The notes: a model not told the origin generated them from the letters alone. Positions 45,711-54,955 are shown, numbered from the stretch's first letter. The stretch: 64,000 bases of DNA from Halobacillus andaensis (GCF_014636475.1 NZ_BMEL01000001.1:372001-436000), one strand, 5' to 3'. A program made the numbers and translations.

Positions 45711-45735
45711 CGGGATAGAAAGGAGATCTCATCAC

Positions 45736-47202
45736 ATGCCAGCTCCAAAAGATACGCCGATAGTTATGAAAATCGAACAAAACCGCTCCATTATGCATGA
45801 AAGGTTAGGTATTGGTAAATCCTTTGACGTGGGCTGCCGAACATTAAACATTTTAGGTCATGAAGTGGACCTTTATTACGTAAATGGTCTTTGTGAGTCG
45901 CCTGTAATTGTAAACCTTTTGAGGCAGCTATTTGAACTAAATGAAGGTACAAGAGATAAAAAGTCGGCTTTTAAGCATATTTATAATGATCTGGCGCATC
46001 AGCAGGTAGAAGTGGAAGACAAAATTGAAAAGTGTGTGACCCAAGTCCTTTCTGGTCTAATTGCCATCTTTGTGGAAGGTGAAGCAGAAGCTATTATAGT
46101 GGATGTGCGGGCTTACCCCGGGAGAACACCTGAGGAACCAGATACTGAAAAAGTCGTTCGAGGATCTCGTGATGGATATACGGAGAATATTATAGAAAAC
46201 ACAGCCCTTACTCGAAGAAGAATAAGGGATGATCGATTAAGAAATGAGCTTCTTCAAGTTGGAAAACGATCAAAAACAGATATTTGTATCTCTTATATTC
46301 AAGATGTAGCAGATCCTGGACTGATTCAATTAATTAAAGATGAATTACAGCAAATTGATATTGATGGGTTATCCATGGCGGATAAATCGATTGAGGAGTT
46401 TTTAGTTAAACAAGGATATAATCCATTTCCTTTAGTGAGATATACAGAAAGGCCGGACATTGCATCTGCTCACTTATTAGAAGGGCACGTCATTATTATG
46501 GTTGATACTTCTCCGAGTATGATTATTACGCCAACCACTTACTTTCACCATGTACAGCACGCTGAAGAGTATCGGCAGTCACCTGCAGTAGGTACTTTTA
46601 TTAGATGGGTAAGGTTCTTTGGATTATTTTCTTCTGTATTTCTCTTACCTCTTTGGATGTTGTTTGTTATTCAGCCTGACCTCTTACCAGAATCTTTAGA
46701 CTTTATTGGACCTAATGAAGAAAGTACACTACCTATCATCATACAATTACTCATCGCTGACTTAGGGATCGAGATGTTACGAATTGCTGCCATTCATACA
46801 CCGACACCTCTCTCTACAGCTATGGGTTTAATCGCCGCTGTTCTCATTGGTCAAATTGCCATTGATGTCGGATTATTTGTACCAGAGGTTATTTTGTATG
46901 TAGCCGTTAGTGCTATTGGATCCTATGCCACACCGAGTTATGAACTTTCCGTTTCTAACAAAATGTCCCGCCTTACTATTCTGGGATTAGCGGCGTTGTT
47001 TGGATTAAGCGGCTTCGTTATAGGCTGTACATTGTATATCCTTCTATTAGCGCGTACGAAATCTCTTAACACGCCATATCTATGGCCTTTCTTACCTTTT
47101 AATGCCAAAGCTTTTGGGCAGATATTAGTAAGAATGTCTGTACCTTTAGGTAAAATTAGACCGAGTATTGTTCACCCGCAAAATAATCATAGACAAAGAT
47201 AA
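45736..47202 (+). CDS. spoVAF: Stage V sporulation protein AF (GerA-family)
   Basis: 488 aa. Soluble N-terminal domain followed by five or so membrane helices (from about residue 290), with GerAA-family motifs YPGRTPEEPDTEKVVRG, RRIRDDRLRNELLQVG and TPTPLSTAMGLIAA. Associates with germination proteins. GAAAGGAG precedes ATG 45736. Last gene of spoVA; no strong terminator seen in the 145 bases before lysA. Confidence 0.92.
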   Translation: MPAPKDTPIVMKIEQNRSIMHERLGIGKSFDVGCRTLNILGHEVDLYYVNGLCESPVIVNLLRQLFELNEGTRDKKSAFKHIYNDLAHQQVEVEDKIEKCVTQVLSGLIAIFVEGEAEAIIVDVRAYPGRTPEEPDTEKVVRGSRDGYTENIIENTALTRRRIRDDRLRNELLQVGKRSKTDICISYIQDVADPGLIQLIKDELQQIDIDGLSMADKSIEEFLVKQGYNPFPLVRYTERPDIASAHLLEGHVIIMVDTSPSMIITPTTYFHHVQHAEEYRQSPAVGTFIRWVRFFGLFSSVFLLPLWMLFVIQPDLLPESLDFIGPNEESTLPIIIQLLIADLGIEMLRIAAIHTPTPLSTAMGLIAAVLIGQIAIDVGLFVPEVILYVAVSAIGSYATPSYELSVSNKMSRLTILGLAALFGLSGFVIGCTLYILLLARTKSLNTPYLWPFLPFNAKAFGQILVRMSVPLGKIRPSIVHPQNNHRQR

Positions 47203-47347
47203 TTGCCCGTTTTTTCAACATGTGATAAATTTAATATAATTTTAAATGTTCCTTTATCAAGAAGGAGCATTTTCTTTTGTGTTGGAAACTAACCATTTAA
47301 AATTTAAAGATATAAACATAATCTACATTTTGGAAAGGCGGAGCAAC

Positions 47348-48676
47348 ATGAGGCGTGAAATCAATGATCAAGGTAAGCTTCTTATTGGGGGGATCCCTGC
47401 TTCTGTGATTGCGGAAACTTATGGAACCCCTGTATATGTATATGACGTTGCAAGAATTCGTCAAAATGCGAGGGCATTTGTTCAAACATTTAAGAAACAT
47501 AATATCCCGGCGCAAGTAGCCTATGCAAGTAAAGCCTTCTCATCTATTGCCATGCTAGAGGTAGCTAATCAAGAGGGGTTAAGTTTAGACGTAGTATCTG
47601 AAGGTGAACTACATACTGCCATACGTGCTGGCTTTCCAGTAGAGAAAATTCACATGCATGGGAATAATAAAAGTCTTGCAGAACTCCAAATGGCCGTAGA
47701 GTATAATATAGGCTGTGTTGTTGTTGATAACTTTTATGAAATCGCGCTGTTAACTGACGTATTAGCTGAAAAAGAAAAATCAATGGATGTTCTTCTACGC
47801 GTAACTCCAGGAATTGAAGCTCATACCCATGACTATATTCTAACTGGTCAAGAAGACTCTAAATTTGGTTTCGACTTATCTAGTGGACAAGCTGAAAAGG
47901 CGTTTCAGCTATTAAACGCGAACGATCAAGTAACTGTGAAAGGCCTTCACTGTCACATAGGATCTCAAATTTTTGAGACAAGCGGCTTTACATTAGCTAC
48001 GCAGAAACTTTTCGAAACAATGAAAGACTGGCGTGAGCGTTTTAACTACAATGCTGATGTGTTAAACCTAGGCGGCGGCTTTGGTATTCAATATACAGAA
48101 GAGGATGATCCTCTCGAGCTCGATCAATATGCTATCGCCTTAATAGATGAAGTAAAACTTCAATCTGAGAAGCTGAATTATCCAATGCCTGAAATTTGGA
48201 TTGAGCCGGGTAGAGCTATTGTTGGGGATGCAGGAGTTACCTTATACACGATGGGTTCCATTAAGGAAATTCCGGGAGTAAGGACTTATGCTTCTGTAGA
48301 TGGCGGAATGACTGACAACATCAGACCAGCCCTATACCAAGCTAAATACGATGCCGTTTTAGCTGATAAAATGCACCAACCTGCTGAAAAGGAATATGCT
48401 ATTGCTGGTAAGTGCTGTGAATCGGGAGATATGCTATTATGGGATGTGAAGCTCCCTAACGTTGAACCCCATGATTTAATGGCCGTATTCAGTACAGGCG
48501 CTTATGGATATGCTATGGCTAATAATTATAATCGCTTTGGTAAAGCTGCTGTAGTGTTTGTAGAAAATGGGGAGCATCAACTTGTTGTGAGAAGGGAAGA
48601 CTTTGAGGAAATTACAAGATTAGACTTATCTTATACGAAGCAGGAGGAGAACAATTATGAAACAAGCAACGATTGA
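47348..48676 (+). CDS. lysA: Diaminopimelate decarboxylase
   Basis: 442 aa PLP enzyme of fold III. Lys62 (VAYASKAF) binds [30 protein letters not shown] and KCCESGD carry the cofactor and substrate contacts. Final step of lysine synthesis. ATG 47348 follows GGAAAGGCGGAG; the open frame to 47246 lacks a ribosome site. Its last 20 bases overlap ppiB in another frame. Confidence 0.95.
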   Translation: MRREINDQGKLLIGGIPASVIAETYGTPVYVYDVARIRQNARAFVQTFKKHNIPAQVAYASKAFSSIAMLEVANQEGLSLDVVSEGELHTAIRAGFPVEKIHMHGNNKSLAELQMAVEYNIGCVVVDNFYEIALLTDVLAEKEKSMDVLLRVTPGIEAHTHDYILTGQEDSKFGFDLSSGQAEKAFQLLNANDQVTVKGLHCHIGSQIFETSGFTLATQKLFETMKDWRERFNYNADVLNLGGGFGIQYTEEDDPLELDQYAIALIDEVKLQSEKLNYPMPEIWIEPGRAIVGDAGVTLYTMGSIKEIPGVRTYASVDGGMTDNIRPALYQAKYDAVLADKMHQPAEKEYAIAGKCCESGDMLLWDVKLPNVEPHDLMAVFSTGAYGYAMANNYNRFGKAAVVFVENGEHQLVVRREDFEEITRLDLSYTKQEENNYETSND

Positions 48677-49091
48677 ATTTGAAAATGGTGAAAAGCTAAA
48701 GGTTGAACTCTACGATGAAGCAGCTCCTAATACAGTTGAAAATTTTGAAAAGCTGGCTAATAACGAATTTTATGATGGATTAACTTTTCACCGTGTTATA
48801 CCGGATTTTGTGATCCAAGGTGGAGATCCAAATGGAAACGGTACAGGAGGACCTGGCTATACCATTAAGTGTGAAACAGAAGGCAATCCTCATAAACATG
48901 AACGCGGAACTCTTTCAATGGCTCATGCTGGAAAAGATACAGGAGGCAGTCAATTCTTTATCTGTCATTCACCGCAGCCTCACTTAGACGGCAGACATAC
49001 GGTTTTTGGAAAAGTGATCGAAGGTGTAGAAACCGTGGATCGTGTAAGTCCTGGTGATGTGATGCAGCGAGTAAGAGTTGAAGATGAGTAA
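48657..49091 (+). CDS. ppiB: Cyclophilin-type peptidyl-prolyl isomerase
   Basis: 144 aa, no signal peptide. [24 protein letters not shown] (shown in part in the family) and [22 protein letters not shown] form the active site. It speeds proline isomerisation in cytoplasmic proteins. GGAGGAG precedes ATG 48657, inside the end of lysA. Confidence 0.95.
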   Translation: MKQATIEFENGEKLKVELYDEAAPNTVENFEKLANNEFYDGLTFHRVIPDFVIQGGDPNGNGTGGPGYTIKCETEGNPHKHERGTLSMAHAGKDTGGSQFFICHSPQPHLDGRHTVFGKVIEGVETVDRVSPGDVMQRVRVEDE

Positions 49092-49110
49092 ATAAAAATC
49101 GATTATTAAC

Positions 49111-49569
49111 ATGATTGGATTACTATTTTTTCTATTGTTGGTCGCAGCCCCAATTGCTCTAGTTATACATGAACTTGGTCATATCATTACTGGTGCTCTA
49201 TGTGGAGCTCGCTATTCAGTATTGACCATTGGAACCGGACGTTCTATAATACGTATTAAATTCCAAAAATTGCACATAATTATAGGTAGTCTATTTTTTA
49301 TTGGGGGACACTCCATAAATGTAAAGGAACCTGAATTTACCAGATTACAGAAAGTCTTAATAAGCAGTGGGGGACCATTAGCAAATGGTGTGATTTGCGG
49401 TCTCCTCCTTATATTCCCTAATAGTAATGAAATAGAAGTGATCCATTTATTTTTCTTGTTTAATCTTTATCTGGCCGTTGTGAACCTTATCCCTTTTCGG
49501 ATAGGTGAGCGTAAATCTGACGGTTATTTAATCTTGAAGAATTTAAACGGGAATTGGGTTGAATCTTGA
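49111..49569 (+). CDS. Small M50-like (site-2 protease type) membrane protein
   Basis: 152 aa, three to four membrane helices. H20-E21-x-x-H24 (HELGH) lies in the first helix and a later N-x-x-P...DGY region (NLIPFRIGERKSDGYL) resembles the third zinc ligand site of M50 peptidases. A minimal intramembrane protease is possible; SpoIVFB-like relatives are larger. Ribosome site is weak (no purine-rich run within 15 bases of ATG 49111). Not recognised as a standard gene of this locus, so perhaps acquired. Confidence 0.65.
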   Translation: MIGLLFFLLLVAAPIALVIHELGHIITGALCGARYSVLTIGTGRSIIRIKFQKLHIIIGSLFFIGGHSINVKEPEFTRLQKVLISSGGPLANGVICGLLLIFPNSNEIEVIHLFFLFNLYLAVVNLIPFRIGERKSDGYLILKNLNGNWVES

Positions 49570-49625
49570 ATTGTTTTACAGTATCCTAATGCCTAGGCTT
49601 GAATGAAGGGTAGTGGGGACTGGCA

Positions 49626-49715
49626 ATGAAAAAGAGAAATTGGATCCTCTTTACGATATTATTCATTATGAGTTTGTCCTGGGGCGTATATTATTGGTTC
49701 GGTATCGTCATGTAA
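49626..49715 (+). CDS. Possible 29-residue single-pass membrane peptide
   Basis: ATG 49626 opens MKKRNWILFTILFIMSLSWG... ending GIVM: a positively charged N-terminus, about 20 hydrophobic residues rich in Trp/Phe/Tyr, then stop at 49713. GTGGGGACTGG upstream is a mediocre ribosome site. The charge-then-hydrophobic pattern is what small membrane proteins look like. Too short for routine calling. Confidence 0.4.
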   Translation: MKKRNWILFTILFIMSLSWGVYYWFGIVM

Positions 49716-49773
49716 TCACTAGCGTATTTTAATAGTTTTACAAAAATTTTATTGAGCAATACGAGGGGTTATT

Positions 49774-50139
49774 ATGTTAATTCGATTTAAAAAGTCATTT
49801 GAAAAAATCGCAATGGGTCTTCTTTCTTTTATGCCTGAATGTAAAGATGTACGCAGGCTTCAAGACACTATACAAGAGTACGAACAGAATCCAAATTGGC
49901 ACCTTTATTTATGGAAAGAGGAAGATATACTCGGAACTGTAGGTGTACGTACAGAAGGTGATACAGCTTATATACAGCATGTTTCTGTTAATCCTTCTCA
50001 TCGTAATTTAGGGATAGGGAAGAAGATGATATTAGCTGTTCAGGAGCAATTGGAAAAAGAATATCAAGTCAGACCAGATGAAACTACAGAAGCTTTTTGT
50101 GATAAATGTGAAATGGAAAGCTCATCATCAAAGGTATAA
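49774..50139 (+). CDS. ribT: GNAT acetyltransferase RibT
   Basis: 121 aa. It begins LIRFKKSFEKIAMGLLSFMP, nearly identical to B. subtilis RibT, and carries the acetyl-CoA loop VNPSHRNLGIGKKM. In B. subtilis ribT is the last gene of the riboflavin operon; here no rib genes adjoin it. Substrate unknown. GAGGGG precedes ATG 49774. Confidence 0.9.
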   Translation: MLIRFKKSFEKIAMGLLSFMPECKDVRRLQDTIQEYEQNPNWHLYLWKEEDILGTVGVRTEGDTAYIQHVSVNPSHRNLGIGKKMILAVQEQLEKEYQVRPDETTEAFCDKCEMESSSSKV

Positions 50140-50171
50140 AAGGAGACGCCTAAACGAGGGCGTCTCCTTTT
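50138..50171. terminator. Bidirectional terminator ribT/ypuF
   Basis: AAAAGGAGACGCC (50138-50150) pairs with GGCGTCTCCTTTT (50159-50171) around about 8 bases; A and T runs are included in the arms. Confidence 0.92.
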
Positions 50172-50640
50172 AGGTTCTGTTCCACTTTATGTGCCTGTGA
50201 ATTAATTTCTCGTCACTTAAATCACTAGGCTGGCCATAAGGAACATTCCATTCGATGCATATTCTTTTTACATACTGCTGTAATTCAGGTTCATTTATTG
50301 GCAGCATTACGCTTTTATAAGGTGCTTTTCTTTCAATGTTGTTTTTTACAGAGGTTGACAACTTGTGCAATTCTTGAGCGTTTATCCCAAGCGTATAAAT
50401 GCGGTCGTAATTGGAAGGCAGTTTCTCTATTGTTTTATTGATAAGAATGAGTGCTCCCTTTAGATTTCCTCTTCTATAATGATAGAGTGTAACAGCAAAT
50501 TGGATAAATAAAACCCACACTGAATTTCGGCAGCCCGGTTCCACCTCTTTCCAATACTCCTCTAATACCTCGTGGCATTCAAAATAATCACGAGTTCCGT
50601 GAAAATGAGCGAGGAATTCAATGTAAGATTTAGGGTACAT
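50170..50640 (-). CDS. ypuF: DUF309 protein YpuF
   Basis: 156 aa helical protein of the DUF309 family; FHGTRDYFECHEVLEEYWK and NSVWVLFIQFAVTLYHYRRG carry the conserved His/Glu-His residues that suggest a metal site. Function unknown. The second ATG (50640) is preferred, seven bases after GGGAG; the first (50646) is too close. Divergent from scpA, as in B. subtilis. Confidence 0.85.
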   Translation of the reverse strand: MYPKSYIEFLAHFHGTRDYFECHEVLEEYWKEVEPGCRNSVWVLFIQFAVTLYHYRRGNLKGALILINKTIEKLPSNYDRIYTLGINAQELHKLSTSVKNNIERKAPYKSVMLPINEPELQQYVKRICIEWNVPYGQPSDLSDEKLIHRHIKWNRT

Positions 50641-50744
50641 TTCCATACTCCCTTCTTAATTTGCGAGATCGTATTAACGGTTTGCATAATTTCTGATACT
50701 ATTATTTCAGTAAGTAAACTTCTGAATACAAAGGACAGAATACT

Positions 50745-51521
50745 ATGACAGATCGTTATCATGTTAAACTTGAAGGATTCGAAGGTCCGCTTGACCTTTT
50801 ACTTCATTTAATTAATCGCTATGAAATTGATATATATGATATCCCAGTTTCTACTATAACAGAGCAATATATGAATTACATTCATGCGATGCAGGAATTA
50901 GAATTAAATGTTGCAAGCGAGTATTTAGTAATGGCCGCTACACTGTTAGCAATTAAGAGCCAGATGCTGCTACCTTCTCCATCTCTGAATGATGAGTTTG
51001 TTGATGAAGAAGCTGAGGACCCTCGGGAAGAATTAATCAATCGACTTATTGAATATAAGAAGTATAAAAACGCTGCTGAAGATTTAAAGAATAAAGAATT
51101 GGAAGAAAACCGAATATACACACGTCCACAAATGATCATTGAACACAACGAGGGGGAAGAAGTACCGATTACCCCGGGAGAAGCTTCTGTATTTGAAATG
51201 GTAGAAGCGGTTCAACGGTTATTAAAAAAAAGTAAACAAAAAACGACTAATGAAACAAAAATAAAGCGCGATGAAGTATCTATTCAGTTAAGAATGGATG
51301 ACATTCTAAAAAAAGTTGAAGTTTCAACAGAGGGCACTCGCTTTTATGACTTGTTTGAAGAACATACGAGGTCGCACGTAGTTGTTTCATTTATCGCGAT
51401 ATTAGAATTAATGAAAAACAATGATATCATTTGTACGCAATCTAATCACTTTGATGAATTAATGATATTTCGTACATTAGAACAAGAGGAAACAAATGTA
51501 ATAGATGTTGAACAAAACTGA
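50745..51521 (+). CDS. scpA: Segregation and condensation protein A (kleisin)
   Basis: 258 aa. N-terminal FEGPLDLLLHLINRYEIDIY binds the SMC neck; ASEYLVMAATLLAIKSQMLLP follows; the C-terminal winged helix binds the SMC head. Works with SMC and ScpB in chromosome organisation. AAAGGACAG precedes ATG 50745. Confidence 0.95.
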   Translation: MTDRYHVKLEGFEGPLDLLLHLINRYEIDIYDIPVSTITEQYMNYIHAMQELELNVASEYLVMAATLLAIKSQMLLPSPSLNDEFVDEEAEDPREELINRLIEYKKYKNAAEDLKNKELEENRIYTRPQMIIEHNEGEEVPITPGEASVFEMVEAVQRLLKKSKQKTTNETKIKRDEVSIQLRMDDILKKVEVSTEGTRFYDLFEEHTRSHVVVSFIAILELMKNNDIICTQSNHFDELMIFRTLEQEETNVIDVEQN

Positions 51522-51571
51522 AGAACGATTTTCAGCCCTTAGGTTTCATGTTAGATCGATGGAGGAACATA

Positions 51572-52153
51572 ATGAATAATGACGAAAGAAAAGCACTCAT
51601 AGAAGGATTACTCTTTGCTTCTGGTGAAGAAGGAGTATCCAAAAATAAACTCACTCAAATAATGGATTGTACGCTGCGGACGTTGAACGAGCTACTCGAA
51701 TCTCTATATAAGGACTATGAAAGTCCAGGTCGTGGAATCAAAATTATGGAATCAAACGGCACTCTTCATCTTACTACGAAACCAGAGCATGCAGCTTACT
51801 ATGAACAATTGCTCAATACGAAAGGGTCCACGAGACTTTCACAAGCATCGCTCGAGGTATTAGCTATCATAGCTTATCGTCAGCCTATTACTAGAATTGA
51901 AATTGATGAACTTCGAGGAGTTAAAAGTGATCGTGCTGTACAGACGCTTGTAAATCGAGGTTTAATTGAAGAAAGAGGGAGAAAAGAAGCGGTAGGACGT
52001 CCCGTGTTATTTGGTACGTCAACTGCTTTTCTTACCTATTTTGGCTTGTCTTCAATTGAGGAGCTGCCACCTATAGAAGAATTTCGTGAAGATGAGAATG
52101 TAGAAGATGAAGCTGACTTGTTCTTTGAAAACTTCTCTGATGAAGAAAGTTAA
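51572..52153 (+). CDS. scpB: Segregation and condensation protein B (kite)
   Basis: 193 aa, two winged helices (IEGLLFASGEEGVSKNKL, ALEVLAIIAYRQPITRIEID-like region, GRPVLFGTS) and an acidic tail. Partner of ScpA. ATG 51572 follows ATGGAGGAAC; the open frame reaches 51548 without a ribosome site. An uncalled gene follows at 52192. Confidence 0.94.
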   Translation: MNNDERKALIEGLLFASGEEGVSKNKLTQIMDCTLRTLNELLESLYKDYESPGRGIKIMESNGTLHLTTKPEHAAYYEQLLNTKGSTRLSQASLEVLAIIAYRQPITRIEIDELRGVKSDRAVQTLVNRGLIEERGRKEAVGRPVLFGTSTAFLTYFGLSSIEELPPIEEFREDENVEDEADLFFENFSDEES

Positions 52154-52191
52154 CGTTTTTAGCGGTCAAAATCAGATCGGAGGGGAAACGA

Positions 52192-52560
52192 ATTTTAAAA
52201 TTTATACAGGCATATGGCCAGTGCAGCAAGAATGATGTTTCGATTTGTTCTTCCATTGTTTTTTACGTAGATAAAGGAAAGGAACAATCATTTGAAGTAA
52301 GGTACCCTGAAAATACACAAGAAGAAATTACAAATCGATTTTCAATTCCTAAAGAAACCATTGTACACATCGTTTCACTAGCTTGCCTTATTAAATATCC
52401 CGAATACAAACATCGAACGAGCATCTTATTAAAAAAAGAAGAAATCTTACTCGTATTTGAAGATCTTCACTTACTTTCAATCCAGAACCTTTATCGGGAT
52501 ATTCAGGAGCTTGGGGAAGTTGAGCTTGAATCCACTTTAGCTTTTTTTGACCAATCTTAA
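52192..52560 (+). CDS. Unrecognised protein with apparent ATT start
   Basis: 122 codons without a stop, frame ending TAA 52558-52560. CGGAGGGG (52178-52185) lies six bases before ATT 52192; no ATG, GTG, TTG or CTG exists in frame near it. The product begins ILKFIQAYGQCSKNDVS, contains alternating hydrophobic strands (SIVFYVDKGKEQSFEVRY, TSILLKKEEILLVFEDLHLL) and ends STLAFFDQS; no membrane segment or signal. Codon use looks like its neighbours. It starts 38 bases after scpB and ends just before a terminator, so it would be the last gene of the scpAB operon. I recognise no family. Confidence 0.62.
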   Translation: MLKFIQAYGQCSKNDVSICSSIVFYVDKGKEQSFEVRYPENTQEEITNRFSIPKETIVHIVSLACLIKYPEYKHRTSILLKKEEILLVFEDLHLLSIQNLYRDIQELGEVELESTLAFFDQS

Positions 52561-52594
52561 TAGGTCGTTTTATCTTTCTTCTCCATTCACTCAT

Positions 52595-52627
52595 AAGACT
52601 GCGAATCTTACTCGCAGTCTTTTTTTC
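52595..52627 (+). terminator. Terminator after the scpAB operon
   Basis: AAGACTGCGA (52595-52604) pairs with TCGCAGTCTT (52612-52621), then a T run. Confidence 0.92.
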
Positions 52628-52694
52628 GTTCTCATAAGCTTGTACTCTTTTGCATAAGGATAAGCAAGAGTAGAAGATTGGAGGAAGATCTCTT

Positions 52695-53780
52695 TTGAAA
52701 ACGATCATTTATACGATAGTCATCGTATTTATTTGCGTATGTATGATAAAACCTAATCCTACCTATTCCTCACCCAGTTTAGATGTTTCAGCAGAGCACG
52801 CTGTGCTTATGGATGCTCAATCAGGAAGGGTATTATTTGAAAAGGATAGTTACACTCCTTCTTTAATTGCAAGTACAACAAAAATCCTTACAGCCATAAT
52901 TGCTATTGAATCCGGTAAGATGGATGAGGACGTAGTTGTAAGTGAGAGTGCCATACGCACAGAGGGATCATCTATTTATTTAACAGAGGGTGAAAAAATA
53001 AAGCTTGAAGACTTGGTTTATGGGTTAATGCTGCGTTCTGGGAATGATTCTGCAGTGGCAATAGCGGAACATGTTGGGGGAAGTATTGAAGGGTTTACTT
53101 ACCTAATGAATGAAAAAGCAGCATGGCTGGGTATGGAAGCTTCAAATTTTGAAAATCCTCATGGACTGGATGGGGAGAACCATGTATCAAGCGCATATGA
53201 CCTGGGGCTGTTAATGGCATATTCTATGAAAAATGAGACATTCAGAGAGATAACAGGAAGTACTTCATACAAATCTGAGAATCGTACATATTCCTGGCAA
53301 AATAAAAACAAGTTACTAACGATGCTGTACGACCATACGACAGGCGGTAAAACAGGATTTACAAAAAGAGCGGGAAGAACGCTAGTGAGCAGTGCAGAGA
53401 AGGATGGAATGGAATTAATAGCTGTTACGCTAAATGCACCAAGTGATTGGAATGATCATGAGCGTATGTATGAGTGGGGTTTTGAGAATTTTGAGACCTA
53501 TAAGTTACAGGAAGAAGGCTACACAAAAGAACATGGTAAACGCAGTTACCTGCCAAAGGATATTCATTTTCCGTTAACGGAACAAGAAAAAAAACAAATC
53601 ACAGCCGTTTATGAACCTAATACATTAGATAATTCCTATGAAGGCGTTAGAGCCTATCGCTTAAATGACCAATTAGTAGCTGAATCGTTTGTGCTATCTA
53701 AACGTCCTGTGCAACCCTGGTTGCCTAGCAGTTTGTCATTTTTTAAACGAATGGTGGGGGTGGAGCCATGGTCAACTTAA
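52695..53780 (+). CDS. dacB: Spore cortex D-alanyl-D-alanine carboxypeptidase (PBP5*)
   Basis: 361 aa. Signal peptide to about residue 25, S60-T-T-K63, S115-G-N117 and K219-T-G catalytic boxes, and a C-terminal anchor segment. It lowers cortex cross-linking in the mother cell. The start is TTG 52695, with GGAGGAA upstream. CATAAGGAT near 52652 might be part of a sigma-E -10 but the match is partial. It overlaps spmA by 13 bases. Confidence 0.93.
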   Translation: MKTIIYTIVIVFICVCMIKPNPTYSSPSLDVSAEHAVLMDAQSGRVLFEKDSYTPSLIASTTKILTAIIAIESGKMDEDVVVSESAIRTEGSSIYLTEGEKIKLEDLVYGLMLRSGNDSAVAIAEHVGGSIEGFTYLMNEKAAWLGMEASNFENPHGLDGENHVSSAYDLGLLMAYSMKNETFREITGSTSYKSENRTYSWQNKNKLLTMLYDHTTGGKTGFTKRAGRTLVSSAEKDGMELIAVTLNAPSDWNDHERMYEWGFENFETYKLQEEGYTKEHGKRSYLPKDIHFPLTEQEKKQITAVYEPNTLDNSYEGVRAYRLNDQLVAESFVLSKRPVQPWLPSSLSFFKRMVGVEPWST

Positions 53781-54358
53781 TCTGGGTGATCTTGGCAGGA
53801 AGCGGTATTCTTTATGCTGGGTTTAATGGAACAATGAACGAGGTAAATAAAGCTATTTTTGAAGCAGTGGATGAAAGCGTCATGATCGCCCTTAGTTTAT
53901 TAGGGGTACTTGTATTTTGGCTAGGGTTAATGAAAATTGCAGAAGAAGCAGGTCTTTTAAGGGGGTTGGCAAAGCTTTTTAAACCATTTGTCAGAAGAAT
54001 TTTCCCTGAAGTTCCCTCGAATGACCCTGCTATCGGATATATCCTGTCAAATATGACGGCTAACATGTTTGGTTTAGGAAATGCCGCGACACCCATGGGC
54101 CTTAAGGCAATGAAAGAACTCAAACGTCTTTCGGGCAATAATGAAGCGAGCAGATCAATGATTACGTTATTAGCTATTAATACATCTTCATTAACTATTG
54201 TGCCAACTACTGTGATCGCCATTCGTATGAAATATGACTCCATTGATCCTACTAGTATAATTGGAGCAACCGTTCTTGCTACAGTGATATCTACTTTGGC
54301 CGCGCTATTAATTGATCGTTTCTTTTATTATCGACGCCAAAGGTTAGGTAGAGCATGA
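53768..54358 (+). CDS. spmA: Spore maturation protein A
   Basis: 196 aa integral membrane protein. Hydrophobic segments include SVMIALSLLGVLVFWLGLMK; the nucleoside-transporter gate-like core SNMTANMFGLGNAATPMGLK is typical. Needed with SpmB for spore-core dehydration. GGGGGTGGAG precedes ATG 53768. Confidence 0.93.
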   Translation: MVNLIWVILAGSGILYAGFNGTMNEVNKAIFEAVDESVMIALSLLGVLVFWLGLMKIAEEAGLLRGLAKLFKPFVRRIFPEVPSNDPAIGYILSNMTANMFGLGNAATPMGLKAMKELKRLSGNNEASRSMITLLAINTSSLTIVPTTVIAIRMKYDSIDPTSIIGATVLATVISTLAALLIDRFFYYRRQRLGRA

Positions 54359-54870
54359 TGAGTGTCTGGCTAATTCCTGCGATTATACTTATTATATTAG
54401 TCACAGCTACGATTAAACGTGTACCTGCTTATGAAGTATTTGTTGAAGGAAGTAAAGAAGGTATACAGCTGGCCATATCCCTTTTACCGTTTTTATTAGG
54501 AATGATGGTTTCCATCGCTATATTTCAAGCGTCTGGGGCCATGGATGCCGTGCTTAGCATATTTAAACCATTAATGATGATGCTTGGTGTTCCGGAACAA
54601 ATTTTACCATTAGCGATGATTCGTCCCATTTCAGGTACGGCGGCCTTAAGTATGACCACTGAACTCATCCGCACTTTTGGACCTGATTCGTTAATTGGAC
54701 AAATGGCGTCTGTCATGCAAGGAAGTACAGACACGACGTTATATATAATTACAGTCTACTTTGGAGCGGTGGGAATTCGAAAAATGGGGGATGCTTTAAA
54801 GGTTGGACTTCTAGCCGACTTAGTTGGTATAATAGCCTCAATAATCATCGTTATTATTTTATTAAGCTAA
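54355..54870 (+). CDS. spmB: Spore maturation protein B
   Basis: 171 aa, four or five membrane helices, conserved RPISGTAALSMTTELIR and QGSTDTTLYIITVYFGAVGI. Partner of SpmA. ATG 54355 overlaps the spmA stop (ATGATG). Ends the dacB-spmA-spmB operon; no strong terminator follows. Confidence 0.93.
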   Translation: MMSVWLIPAIILIILVTATIKRVPAYEVFVEGSKEGIQLAISLLPFLLGMMVSIAIFQASGAMDAVLSIFKPLMMMLGVPEQILPLAMIRPISGTAALSMTTELIRTFGPDSLIGQMASVMQGSTDTTLYIITVYFGAVGIRKMGDALKVGLLADLVGIIASIIIVIILLS

Positions 54871-54883
54871 TCGAATAATATCT

Positions 54884-54955
54884 TTGTTCAATTTATGTTA
54901 AAGTATGTATAATAGTGAAGAGATTAAGCCGCGCTGGACTTGCCTAGCGTGGCTT
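54884..54955 (+). promoter_or_regulatory. rluB promoter and leader hairpin
   Basis: TTGTTC (54884-54889), 18 bases, TATAAT (54908-54913). The transcript would begin near 54920 and at once contain a 10-bp hairpin AAGCCGCGCT / AGCGTGGCTT (54926-54955, one G-T pair). No T run follows, so it is not an intrinsic terminator. Confidence 0.6.

Noticed and set aside
52391-52708. Minus-strand 105-residue frame downstream of scpB
   Set aside because: No ribosome site, crosses a plus-strand terminator and overlaps the better-supported plus-strand frame at 52192-52560.
54926-54955. Hairpin as spmB terminator
   Set aside because: No T run follows and a good promoter lies just upstream of it, so it belongs to the rluB leader.
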